64,000 nt of DNA from Phreatobacter sp. (lineage in GTDB: Bacteria; Pseudomonadota; Alphaproteobacteria; Rhizobiales; Phreatobacteraceae). Position numbers and translations under genes: made by a program. The stretch spans positions 62,001 through 126,000 of the forward strand of contig NZ_JAUYFA010000037.1 in assembly GCF_030691135.1 (NCBI RefSeq). Reading direction: 5' to 3'. Shown one piece after another: positions 26,922-35,207 of the stretch. The notes under the pieces are model-generated. The model had not been told where the DNA came from and ran no database searches. It saw only the letters and a list, made by a program, of their open reading frames with translations. Each line of letters starts with the position of its first letter. The stretch's first letter is position 1.

Positions 26922-27830
26922 GTGGTTGCCGCGAGCGACGACGGCCTGATCGCCGGCGCCGTCGACTGCCATGTCCACGCCTGCCCCCACATCAATGCCC
27001 GCTCGCTCGACGTGGTCGAAGCTGCGCGCGAAGCGCTGGCCGCCGGCATGGCCGGCCTTGGCCTGATGGACAATTTCGCCAATTCCGCCGGCTACGCCGC
27101 GCTGGCCCGGCGGGTGCTGGGTTCCGTCGACCTCGAGATCTGGGGCGGGTTGATCATGGAGCCGCCGGCGGGCGGTGTTTCGGCCGAGGCGGTCGCGATC
27201 GCCCTCGCCTATGGCTACGGGCCGGGTACCGGCGCGCGTTTTATCTCTCTGCCGACACACCACACCCGCCATGTGGCGCGCGGGGAGGGCCGCTCACCGC
27301 TCTATGTGGAGGCCTGTTTCGAGGTGCCGGAGACGGGACCGCTGCCCGACCCGCTCCCGGCAATCCTCGATCGCATCGCCGCTGCGGATGTCGTTTTCAA
27401 TACCGGCCATGTCGCGGCCCATGAGGCGGTGCGGCTGGTCGAGTGCGCCCGTGCCCGCGGCGTTGGTCGCATCCTCGTGCCCGCCTCGCATTACGACGAC
27501 GCGGCGATCACGGCGGTGATCGGCGGCGGGGCCGTTGCCGAACTCTCCTATTTCTTCGCGTCGCCGGCCGCCGATGTCCCGCTCACCCATGTCGATGCCG
27601 AGGCCCATGTCATCGCCGGCGTCAGCATAGCGCGCATGGCCGCGATCATCCGGCAGCACGGTGCCGGCCACATCATTGTCTCGAGCGATTGCGGTGTCGG
27701 CATCCTGCCCCGGCCGGTCGAGGGATTGCGCCTGTTCCTGCGCCTGCTGGGCGCGGCTGGCGTCGCACGGGACGAGCTCGCGCGGATGGTTCGCGACAAT
27801 CCTGCCCGCCTGTTCAGGGTCGGCGCGTGA
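26922..27830 (+). CDS. DUF6282 / amidohydrolase-like protein
   Basis: A 302-residue TIM-barrel metal-dependent hydrolase-like protein. The N-terminal DCHVHACPH supplies the H-x-H metal pair expected of amidohydrolases. Further histidines occur in LPTHHTRH, NTGHVAAHE and PASHYDD, and a terminal aspartate in VSSDCGVG. Proteins of this kind are annotated DUF6282 and have no settled substrate. It starts with GTG 26922, directly after the ATPase stop, and its own stop overlaps the next GTG, so it belongs to the transporter operon. It may hydrolyse an amide or lactam form of the imported substrate (inference). Confidence 0.8.
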   Translation: MVAASDDGLIAGAVDCHVHACPHINARSLDVVEAAREALAAGMAGLGLMDNFANSAGYAALARRVLGSVDLEIWGGLIMEPPAGGVSAEAVAIALAYGYGPGTGARFISLPTHHTRHVARGEGRSPLYVEACFEVPETGPLPDPLPAILDRIAAADVVFNTGHVAAHEAVRLVECARARGVGRILVPASHYDDAAITAVIGGGAVAELSYFFASPAADVPLTHVDAEAHVIAGVSIARMAAIIRQHGAGHIIVSSDCGVGILPRPVEGLRLFLRLLGAAGVARDELARMVRDNPARLFRVGA

Positions 27831-28726
27831 CAACTGTCCGCTCCGAACGCAGGACCGTCGTCCTCGCGGCGCTGGCCATGACCAGCGCGGTGTTCCTGTT
27901 CGTCGTGATGGATTCGCTGATGCGAGTGGTGGCGCGTGAGGCCTCGGTGGCGGTCGTCGTATTCCTGCGCAATGCGGTGCAACTCGCGGCGCTGGGCGTC
28001 TGGGCGCTGGCGACCGACTGGACACGCTTCGTCGTCACCCGCCATCCGCTGCTGCAGATCGTCCGCGGCCTCTGCCTCGCCGGCACGACGCTCTTCGTGG
28101 TGCTGTCGCTGACGCATCTCACGCTGTCGCAGACCTATGCCATCGCGCTCTCCGCGCCGCTGCTCGCCACCGCCCTGGCCGGACCGGCGCTCGGCGAGCC
28201 GACGCGACCTTTGCAATGGCTGCTCATCGCGATGGGCTTTGCCGGCGTGCTGATCGCGCTCGATCCCGGCGCGCCCTTTCTCTCGCTGGCGCTGCTGTTT
28301 CCCCTGGCGCTCGCCGGTCTCAATGCCGTCTATCAGGTGCTGACGCGCCATACCGGACGGACCGATCCGATGACGGCGCTGCTCTTCCATGCGAGTTTCT
28401 GGGCGCTTGTCGTGTCGGGTATCGGCGCGCTGGTCTTTCCCGGAATGCCCGACCTCGAAGGCGTGGGCCTGCTGGTCATTTCGGGGCTCTGCGGCGTCGT
28501 CTCCCATATCCTGCTGGTCTGGGCCTTTACCAACGCTCCGGCGGCCGTGGTCTCGCCGATGACCTACAGCCAGATCATCTGGGCTTCAGGCATCGGGCTC
28601 ATCGTGTTCGGGGAAGTGCCGACGCCGACGACGCTTGTCGGCGGCGCCATCGTCGCGGTTTCCGGTGTCCTGCTGATCGTCTTCTCCGCACGAGGGGTCA
28701 AGAAGGGCGTCGACGCGTCGACTTAG
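27827..28726 (+). CDS. DMT superfamily (EamA) transporter
   Basis: A 299-residue membrane protein with about ten predicted helices in two EamA repeats (for example AMTSAVFLFVVMDSLMRVV and LLFPLALAGLNAVYQVL). Such proteins usually export metabolites or amino acids. Start GTG 27827 overlaps the preceding stop (GTGA). It is the last gene of the plus-strand unit and could expel an inhibitory intermediate of the pathway. An IS6 remnant begins 32 bases after its stop. Confidence 0.88.
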   Translation: MTTVRSERRTVVLAALAMTSAVFLFVVMDSLMRVVAREASVAVVVFLRNAVQLAALGVWALATDWTRFVVTRHPLLQIVRGLCLAGTTLFVVLSLTHLTLSQTYAIALSAPLLATALAGPALGEPTRPLQWLLIAMGFAGVLIALDPGAPFLSLALLFPLALAGLNAVYQVLTRHTGRTDPMTALLFHASFWALVVSGIGALVFPGMPDLEGVGLLVISGLCGVVSHILLVWAFTNAPAAVVSPMTYSQIIWASGIGLIVFGEVPTPTTLVGGAIVAVSGVLLIVFSARGVKKGVDAST

Positions 28727-28757
28727 ATCGCCACCGCGTTTGCCGGCGGGGTCCCGC

Positions 28758-28927
28758 GCACTGTCAGCGGAACATCGGGGTTGCCCTGTGAAGGGCATGG
28801 CGGCTAGCGCGGAGCCACGTCCCATGCTCGCCTGTTTCGCTACGTCAAGACGTCGCCCGAGGTGATCCGCCTGGCGGTGACGATGTATGTTCGCTACCCG
28901 TTGTCGTTGAGGAACGTCGAGGACTGA
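28758..28927 (+). mobile_element. IS6-family element, 5' fragment (copy 2)
   Basis: It begins GCACTGTCAG at 28758 and encodes only the transposase N-terminus (FRYVKTSPEVIRLAV, then MYVRYPLSLRNVED) before a stop at 28925-28927. The sequence is closely similar to the first ~130 bases of copy 1 at 19554 and lies in the same orientation. Everything after RNVED is gone; the next DNA is broken gene pieces. Confidence 0.8.
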
Positions 28928-28984
28928 TCTGATCTGATCGGTTCCCAAGAAACTCCACCTTCCGGCGTTCCAAAGGATGGGACC

Positions 28985-29500
28985 GGATCACGTCGATCAT
29001 GCGCCCGATGCGGTAGCCGAAGGTCAATGCCGGTCCCAGGGTGATGCCTGCGCCAGGGTAGTGGCCGCCCATGATCGAGGCCATGTCGCTTCCGCAACAG
29101 TACAGTCCGGCGATGGGCTCACCATTGCCGTCGAGGACGCGGCCGTCAGGGTCGGTCAGCAGCCCCGACGCCGTGCCGATATCGCCGGGATAGACGCGGA
29201 CGGCATAGAACGGCTGTTCGGCAATCGCGCCGAGGCATGGATTTCCCGCGATGGCGGGGTCGCCATAGTAGCGGTTGTATTCCGACGAGCCCTTGCCGAA
29301 ACCGGCATCGATCCCGTCCGCCGCCGCTTGGTTCATCTCCGCGATGGAGGCACCGAGCGCGTCTGCTGGGACATCGAGCTTTCTCGCCAGTTCGGCGATC
29401 GACGCAGCCTCAATCAGATAGCCGTCGCGGATCAGGTGAGTGCGGGGGCGTCCGCCGGGAAGGGCGAGCCCCAGGCCCCAGCGGTCGACGAACGGGCGGT
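28985..29500 (-). pseudogene. 3' fragment of a 3-ketosteroid dehydrogenase/fumarate reductase-type flavoprotein
   Basis: About 170 residues from the C-terminal part of an FAD-binding dehydrogenase. Recognisable pieces are SSEYNRYYGDPAIAGNPCLG, AEQPFYAVRVYPGDIGT, GLYCCGSDMASIMGGHYPG and GITLGPALTFGYRIG, the conserved FAD-domain ending. The N-terminal FAD-binding domain is absent: upstream of about 29500 the frame merges into an SDR fragment. The frame also runs past the normal end of the protein into antisense IS6 sequence. No start codon or ribosome site serves it. Confidence 0.75.
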
Positions 29501-29580
29501 CGGCGAGACGAAATAGGAACAGGCCTCGGCGACATCCTCGGTGGTCCCGATTCTGCCGAGCGGAATGCTCGACGACATCT
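29465..29580 (-). pseudogene. 3' fragment of an SDR dehydrogenase gene
   Basis: IPLGRIGTTEDVAEACSYFV followed by SPTAR is the typical C-terminal block of short-chain dehydrogenases, here without the Rossmann fold, active site or terminal strand. It lies in a different frame from the flavoprotein fragment and abuts it near 29500, indicating a deletion junction. Confidence 0.65.
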
Positions 29581-29589
29581 CGGCGTCGC

Positions 29590-29725
29590 GGCCGGCGTGT
29601 CGCTCGGCTATCTCGACTTCCGCTTCCCCGACATCGGCTGGCGCAACGGCCATGCGCGGCTCGCCGCCTGGTATGCCGGCTTCGCCGAGCGGCCTTCCAT
29701 GAAGGCGACGGCGCCGTTGGGATAG
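29590..29725 (+). pseudogene. 3' fragment of a glutathione S-transferase gene
   Basis: LGYLDFRFPDIGWRN and LAAWYAGFAERPSMKATAP followed by TAG at 29723-29725 correspond to the end of the alpha-helical domain of a bacterial GST. The thioredoxin-like domain is absent. It is opposite in strand to the neighbouring fragments. Confidence 0.7.
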
Positions 29726-30246
29726 GCCTATTGGCTTGGTCGGTTCGGCGAATGTGGCGGCCGCTCGGCGCGAGATTTCGTGTACCGTGGATTTTGGCGG
29801 CCGCCATCCAGGCCTATCCTCGCCGAATGGGCGGGATGATTTTCGAGGGCATCCGACCCCCTCAGTTTGAAGCGATGACGACGGGCGGCGGGCAGATGTC
29901 CGTCAAGCGTCAAATGACCCGAGCTTACGTCGGCGCGTCCGAGCCCGGAACGTCGGCCCGAGAAGGGACCGATCGCGCAGGTTCTGCTCTGCGCCTCAAT
30001 AGCAGACTTTGGCTCTGTGGTCTGAAGCCGACCTTGGACTGCGGATCCGCCGATGCCTGGTCAAACCCGGCTTTGGCCGTTGCTCGACGCTACCGCACGT
30101 GGCGAGCCTCTGTTGGAACAATGGTCGCGCCCGCCACGGGTTGCGGCGCATACGTCGCAGGGACCGGCATTGCAGCTGGAGGCGGAATGGCCTATGGGGC
30201 GATTTCAACGCGCTCGTTGGACAATTCCAGTCTCTTGTGAGCGACC
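29726..30246. other. 520-base stretch without a recognisable gene
   Basis: No ORF here shows family features; those present are short and low complexity. A GGCGGCCGCC palindrome lies near 29798. Base composition appears less GC-rich than the flanks. It holds the upstream region of the antiporter gene. Confidence 0.5.
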
Positions 30247-31332
30247 ATGAACATGCTCATGTTTCTCGGCGGCCTGGTCCTGCTGGTCGTCGGCGCGAAT
30301 GTGCTGGTGCGAGGCGCATCGAAACTCGCGCTATCGTTCGGCATCAGCCCGCTCGTTGTCGGCCTGACGATTGTTGCCTTCGGGACCAGTGCGCCCGAAG
30401 TCGCCGTAAGCGTCGGAGCGGTGCTCGATGGCAAGACCGACATTGCCATTGGCAACGTCGTGGGCAGCAACATCTTCAACGTGCTGTTCATCCTGGGCGT
30501 CAGTGCGCTGATCACGCCGCTTGTGGTCAACATTCAGCTGATCCGGCAGGAGGTGCCCATCATGCTGGGCGCCAGCCTGTTGCTGCTGGCATTCACCTTC
30601 GATGGCAAGCTTTCCTTCCTGGAGGGCGGCGCGCTGTTTGCCCTGCTCGCAGCCTACACCATCTTCCTGATCGTGCAGTCGCGCCACGAAACCCAAGCGG
30701 CCCAGGACGAGTTTGCCGAAGCGGTTCAACCCGCCGAGGCTGGCGGCTGGGACAGTCACTGGGTCGCACAGGTGGGCCTGATCGCCGCGGGTCTCGTGGC
30801 CCTCGTTTTCGGATCTGACTTTTTGGTCAAGGCCTCGGTCAGTTTTGCGAAGGCGATTGGCGTGAGCGACCTCGTCATAGGACTGACCATTGTGGCGGCG
30901 GGCACGAGCATGCCAGAGGTTGCAACGAGCATCGCGGCGGCGTTGAAAGGCGAACGTGACATTGCGGTCGGCAACGTCGTCGGCAGCAACACCTTCAACA
31001 TCTTGGGTTGCCTTGGCGTATCGGGGCTTGTCTCGGGCGATGTGGGGCTGGTCATGGCACCGTCACTGCTGGCCTTCGACATCTGGGTGATGCTGGCTGT
31101 AGCGCTGGCATGCTTGCCTGTTTTCATGACCGGAGGAGAGATCGCCCGTTGGGAGGGCGGCGTTTTCCTCGGTTACTACGCCGCCTATGTGTCCTATCTG
31201 ATCCTTGCCGCCCAACAGCACGATGCTTTGCAAGCCTTCTCGGGATTGATGTTGAGTTTCGTGGTCCCTCTGACCGTTTTGACGCTGGTGGTGATGATGA
31301 TCCGCCGTCCATCCGCGTCGGGCAAATCTTGA
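30247..31332 (+). CDS. Calcium/sodium antiporter (CaxA/YrbG family)
   Basis: A 361-residue inner-membrane cation/Ca2+ exchanger built from two inverted repeats. The alpha motifs are GTSAPE (46-51) followed by GNVVGSNIFN, and GTSMPE (219-224) followed by GNVVGSNTFN; their glutamates bind the cation. About ten membrane segments are predicted. Codon use seems more AT-tolerant than that of the hem or leuS genes, and it stands alone between gene debris and tRNA-Arg, compatible with acquisition. The start may be ATG 30247 or 30253. A small stem-loop (GGGAG-AAGTG-CTCCC, 31362-31376) follows the stop. Confidence 0.92.
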   Translation: MNMLMFLGGLVLLVVGANVLVRGASKLALSFGISPLVVGLTIVAFGTSAPEVAVSVGAVLDGKTDIAIGNVVGSNIFNVLFILGVSALITPLVVNIQLIRQEVPIMLGASLLLLAFTFDGKLSFLEGGALFALLAAYTIFLIVQSRHETQAAQDEFAEAVQPAEAGGWDSHWVAQVGLIAAGLVALVFGSDFLVKASVSFAKAIGVSDLVIGLTIVAAGTSMPEVATSIAAALKGERDIAVGNVVGSNTFNILGCLGVSGLVSGDVGLVMAPSLLAFDIWVMLAVALACLPVFMTGGEIARWEGGVFLGYYAAYVSYLILAAQQHDALQAFSGLMLSFVVPLTVLTLVVMMIRRPSASGKS

Positions 31333-31663
31333 ATCCATTTTTTCGCCACTGAAGAATTCCAGGGAGAAGTGCTCCCGGGAGTTCCGGGGTGAAATGAGCC
31401 GGGTTGAAGATGTTTCCCGCGGGGTGAACCACCCCGGGTCTGCCGGAGGCCGGTGGTCTTGATTTCTGACGAGGCCGCCTGAGCCTAGAGCGGACTTACA
31501 TGGCTTGGTCTTTTACGCGAGGGCCCGCTGAGGCAGCTCCTCCAACGCAGCCTGTTCGACTTTGGCGGTGGCGAGCCTGAGCCCATGCCGAAACGCCACT
31601 AGGGCGTTAGCGTTGAGGTGAGTTGCGATACAGGCGATTTTTCCCAGCAAAATCGATGTGCAT
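31333..31663. other. 330-base stretch between antiporter and tRNA-Arg
   Basis: Apart from the stem-loop at 31362-31376 I see no supported gene. On the minus strand a roughly 45-codon open frame ends around 31523 (HLNANALVAFRHGLRLAT appears in it), but it has no convincing start or homolog that I recognise and may be a gene-end fragment. This is the DNA directly 3' of the tRNA, where an integrated element would end. Confidence 0.45.
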
Positions 31664-31740
31664 TGGCGGTCCCGAAGGGATTCGAACCCCTGACCTTCGG
31701 TTTAGGAAACCGCTGCTCTATCCTGCTGAGCTACGGGACC
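31664..31740 (-). tRNA. tRNA-Arg (anticodon CCT)
   Basis: A 77-base tRNA including an encoded CCA. The acceptor stem is GGTCCCG/CGGGACC with discriminator G. The D-arm is GCTCAGCAGGATAGAGC, the anticodon loop TTCCTAA with anticodon CCT, and the T-arm GGGGTTCGAATCCC. It reads the rare codon AGG. It lies co-directionally downstream of hemY. tRNA-Arg(CCT) genes are frequent integration targets, and the 3' 14 bases recur at 8694. Confidence 0.97.
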
Positions 31741-31805
31741 GGTGCGCCCTCTATCTCACGCCGGCCGCCCGGGCGGCAAGACGGGAAAGCAGCCGAAACC
31801 GCCGA

Positions 31806-33488
31806 TCACGTACCGAAGAAGGAACTCCGCTTCGCCGCGGCGGGCGCCGGCTGCTCGGGGCCCGGATCGTCCGGCGGGCGGGCCATCGGGAAGACGGTTT
31901 CGGTCGGTACGATCTTCGGACGGTTCGGGGCCGCAGGTGAAGGGTCGTTGGCAGGCTCGGCCGCGGGCTGGGCCACCGCCTCGACGATCTTCGGGGCGGG
32001 CGCGGCCGGCATCTCCTCTGCAACCACAACCGGCTCCAGCTGGGCTGCGGCCGGTGCCGGCTGCATCTCGGGCGGGGAGGCCACCGGCGGCTCGACCGCC
32101 GCAGGGACCAGTTCGATGATAGGGGCCGGGGCTGGCGGCGCCGGCTGTTCCGCCTCGTGATGATCGGCGAGGACATCGTCAACCTGCAATACCGGACCGC
32201 CGATCTCGGCGACGGGCACTTTCCACTCGAAGGCGTCGAGGCGGCCGGTCACCAGCGATGCCGGCAGCCAGACATCGCTCGCCTGGCCGTCGGCGGTCCA
32301 GACCGGATCGCGGGCGGCGCGCAGGGCGCGGGCCATCCATTCGCGTGCGCGGCCGTGATCACCATGTTCCTTGGCGCTGATCTCGGCCTGCAGCAGGCAG
32401 GCCCGCTGGGTCGGTGTCGCCGTGGCGGCGATGTCGTCGAGGGCGCGCCGGGCGACGGCGAATTCGCCGGCATCGATGGCAGACCGCGCGATGGCCATCA
32501 GGCCCTCGGGATGCGAGGGGACGAGGCGGGCGAGATATTCGACGCGCTTGAGTTCGTCGAGGCGCGAATCGCCCCGGCGGGCATGGGAATAGACCTCTGC
32601 GAGATCCGGGTGGGGCGTCGCTTTCCAGGCGGCCTCGATCACCCGCGAGGCCTTGCGGGCATCGCCATCGGTGGTGAGAAGACGGCCAGCGATCACGGCT
32701 GCCGGGACCAGGGTCGGGGCGAGCCCGTGCGCCTCGATCGCCAGCGCCTTGGCGGCGACGGGATCGCGATCCTCGAGGGCGATGGCCTTGGCGGTGAGCA
32801 GCACGGCGCGGCGGCGCCTGGCCTGGTCCTTGTCGATGATGCGTGCGGCATACTGCTTCTCGATGCTGGTCAGCGCATCGTCCCACTCGCCGCTCAGTGT
32901 CTGGCTCTCCAGAACGGCCTGGGCGGCCCATCCGGCCGAGGCCGATTCCTTGATAGCCTCGTCGGCGATGGCGCGGGCGACGACCGTGTCGGAACGGCGC
33001 TGCGCCTCCACATAGAGCCCGCGCAGGCCGAGGAGCTTGGTTTCCGGCGACCCCAGCATGGCGCGGAAGGCCTGTTCGGCGCCACCGCGATCGCCGGCGA
33101 GCTGCGCCGTCTGCGCCTTGAGCAGCAGGGTCAGCGGCTGGTCGGCTGCATATTTCGCGGCATCGGAGGCATGGCGTTCGGCGCTGCGCCGATCTCCCGC
33201 GCCGATGGCGATAATGCCCCGGCTGATGGCCTCGGTGCCCTTGCGGCGACGCCTGCGGCGCAGGGCGCGGGCAGCGAGCGCCGGGCTGGCGATGAGCCAG
33301 CGGGCGAGGCCGATCACCACCATCACCAGTGCGGCACCGACAACCAGGGCGATGAGGCCGGTGACGACCTCGAATTCGATCTGGCGGCCGAGCCAGACGA
33401 TCGAGACGGTGCCGGGCTGGTCGGCCATCCAGGCGGCGCCGAAGGCGAGGGCGGCGAGAAGGACGAGGAAGAGGACAACGCGGATCAT
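31806..33488 (-). CDS. hemY: Heme biosynthesis-associated protein HemY (TPR membrane protein)
   Basis: A 560-residue HemY_N family protein. Two N-terminal membrane segments (VVLFLVLLAALAFGAAWMA; VTGLIALVVGAALVMVVIGL) are followed by a cytoplasmic tetratricopeptide-like region. The Ala/Pro-rich C-terminal tail is longer than in enterobacterial HemY. The biochemical role is not settled; it is always near heme genes but is not the protoporphyrinogen oxidase of the same name in Bacillus. It is the last gene of the hemC-hemD-mitofilin-hemY series on the minus strand. Confidence 0.92.
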   Translation of the reverse strand: MIRVVLFLVLLAALAFGAAWMADQPGTVSIVWLGRQIEFEVVTGLIALVVGAALVMVVIGLARWLIASPALAARALRRRRRRKGTEAISRGIIAIGAGDRRSAERHASDAAKYAADQPLTLLLKAQTAQLAGDRGGAEQAFRAMLGSPETKLLGLRGLYVEAQRRSDTVVARAIADEAIKESASAGWAAQAVLESQTLSGEWDDALTSIEKQYAARIIDKDQARRRRAVLLTAKAIALEDRDPVAAKALAIEAHGLAPTLVPAAVIAGRLLTTDGDARKASRVIEAAWKATPHPDLAEVYSHARRGDSRLDELKRVEYLARLVPSHPEGLMAIARSAIDAGEFAVARRALDDIAATATPTQRACLLQAEISAKEHGDHGRAREWMARALRAARDPVWTADGQASDVWLPASLVTGRLDAFEWKVPVAEIGGPVLQVDDVLADHHEAEQPAPPAPAPIIELVPAAVEPPVASPPEMQPAPAAAQLEPVVVAEEMPAAPAPKIVEAVAQPAAEPANDPSPAAPNRPKIVPTETVFPMARPPDDPGPEQPAPAAAKRSSFFGT

Positions 33489-33497
33489 GATCTCTCC

Positions 33498-35138
33498 TCA
33501 ACCTCCGCTCAGGGCGCTGGCGGCATCGGTCGACAGGCGGCGCAGGGCGGATTCGGCTGCGGCGCGGGCACGCGCCTCGGCGGCCCAGTCGGCTCCCAGC
33601 GCCCGGACGGGCTCCGGCAGCCGGTCGAAGTCGGCGAGCGCTCCGGCCAGGTCGGCGCGGCGCAGCTTGGCCTCGATGCGGGCAATCGCGGTCGGCACGT
33701 CGTCACCGGCCGCCTCGCCCACCGGGCGGATACGGACGAGGTTCTGCGCGCTCGCCGTCAGACGTTCGAGCATCGTGCCGTCGGCCGCAGGGCCGGGTGC
33801 GGCGCGCAGGAGCGCCGGGGCCAGGGCTGCGAAGCGTTGGGCGAGGGCACCCGTCGCGGGCAGGCCGCGTTCGGCGTGGGACTGGAGTGCACTCGCCGCC
33901 TCGGCGGGCAGGCCGAGGGCGCTCGCCATCCGCAGCTCTTCGGCAAACGGCTGTCCGCGGTCGACGGCGGCACGCAGCGCGCCGAGCCCGATGACGAGGG
34001 CGGCGCGCCGGCTGGAATCGCCGGCCTGCGCCCTGGCCGCTTCGAGCGCCGTGACCTTTTCCGTGAGGGTGGCGCCGGTGGCCGCCGTCGCCTTCATCTC
34101 CGCCTCGAGCAGCTGAAGCGTGCTGCCGATCTCGGCGATGCGACCGGACTGTGGCGCCGTGAGCGCCGCCACCCGCGCCTCGACGCTCGCCATGTCGATG
34201 GAAGGGGCGGGCGGGGCCGGCGGCGGCGCGGGGGGCGTGGCGCGCTGGGCCGTGGCGACAGCCTCGACGGCGGTCTTCAGGGCGTCGATCTCGGTCCTGA
34301 GCGGCGCCAGATCGACGGCGGGCACCGGAGTGGCGGCTGCGGCCGAACCGCCGGCCGCGGGGGCCGGCCGCTGTTCGAGGGCGGCGAGACGGGTCTCCAG
34401 GCCGGAGCGGGCCGCGTCCAGCGCCTCGATGCGCCGGGTGACGGGCGCCAGATCGACCGCCGGTGCACCCGTCGCAGCCGGACGGCTGGCCATCTGGCGA
34501 ACCTGGCTGTCGAGGGCGGCGAGGCGCTGTTCCAGCGCGCCGTTGTCCTGAAGGGCGGCGGTCGGCCAGTACCCGGCCATCTGTGCGCCCGCGGCGAGAC
34601 CCCCGGTGAGCAGGGCTCCGACGAGACCGGCCGCAACGAGACGGCCGAAGCCCGTTCCAGACGGTGTGGCGGCCTCGGAGGTCGCAGGCGGCGGCGGAAC
34701 ATCCCGGGACGGTGTCGGAGGGGGCGTGTCAGGGGGCGTCTCTCGTGCTGCGCTGGTCACGGGGTCCTGGTCCGAACCTTCTCCGACCCTGGAACCGGGG
34801 GCCTCGACGGGCACGGCGTCCGGCGTGGGCGCATCGGCCTTCATGGAACTGGTCGCCGGCGCGGCCGCCGCATCTATGGCCGACGGCGCGTCGGAGGAGT
34901 GCCGATCGCCCAAACCGATGCCGACATCGGGTGATCCATCGGTCGCGGCCGCCACGGTTTCCGTCGCAGGCTCCGGCGCAGGCGCGCTCTCGGGACCCCC
35001 ATTTGCGGCGATCCCGGCGGTATCGGACGCGGCGGTATCAGCGGCCGGCACCACTTCCTGCGCCTCGAGAGTGATCGTCGGGGCCTTGCCGCGACGCTTG
35101 AGCTTCGGATCGTCGCTCGGGCGGTCGTTACTGGCCAT
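33498..35138 (-). CDS. Mitofilin (Mic60)-like membrane protein
   Basis: A 546-residue protein with a low-complexity, acidic and proline-rich N-terminus (about 1-160) and one membrane helix at about 164-188. A long coiled-coil-prone segment (repeated ALDSQVR/ALEQRPA heptads) and a conserved C-terminal mitofilin domain (ARIEAKLRRADLAGALADFD) follow. This is the alphaproteobacterial counterpart of mitochondrial Mic60, which shapes cristae; its place beside hem genes is conserved in the class. It probably bridges inner membrane and outer-membrane partners. The hemY start is nine bases after its stop. Confidence 0.9.
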   Translation of the reverse strand: MASNDRPSDDPKLKRRGKAPTITLEAQEVVPAADTAASDTAGIAANGGPESAPAPEPATETVAAATDGSPDVGIGLGDRHSSDAPSAIDAAAAPATSSMKADAPTPDAVPVEAPGSRVGEGSDQDPVTSAARETPPDTPPPTPSRDVPPPPATSEAATPSGTGFGRLVAAGLVGALLTGGLAAGAQMAGYWPTAALQDNGALEQRLAALDSQVRQMASRPAATGAPAVDLAPVTRRIEALDAARSGLETRLAALEQRPAPAAGGSAAAATPVPAVDLAPLRTEIDALKTAVEAVATAQRATPPAPPPAPPAPSIDMASVEARVAALTAPQSGRIAEIGSTLQLLEAEMKATAATGATLTEKVTALEAARAQAGDSSRRAALVIGLGALRAAVDRGQPFAEELRMASALGLPAEAASALQSHAERGLPATGALAQRFAALAPALLRAAPGPAADGTMLERLTASAQNLVRIRPVGEAAGDDVPTAIARIEAKLRRADLAGALADFDRLPEPVRALGADWAAEARARAAAESALRRLSTDAASALSGG

Positions 35139-35207
35139 CAGCTGTCTCCCGCTTGCCCCTCGGCATGATCTAGCGCGCTGGTGGACCCCGCCGCAACCCG
35201 AGTCAGG

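Noticed and set aside
29996-30240. Overlapping short ORFs upstream of the antiporter
   Set aside because: All lack conserved features and ribosome sites; consistent with non-coding DNA.
31520-31640. 45-codon minus-strand frame next to tRNA-Arg
   Set aside because: No convincing start, no recognised homology; mentioned only as a possible gene-end fragment.
32157-34934. 925-codon plus-strand open frame across hemY and the mitofilin gene
   Set aside because: Spans two real genes on the opposite strand, low-complexity translation, no start signal.
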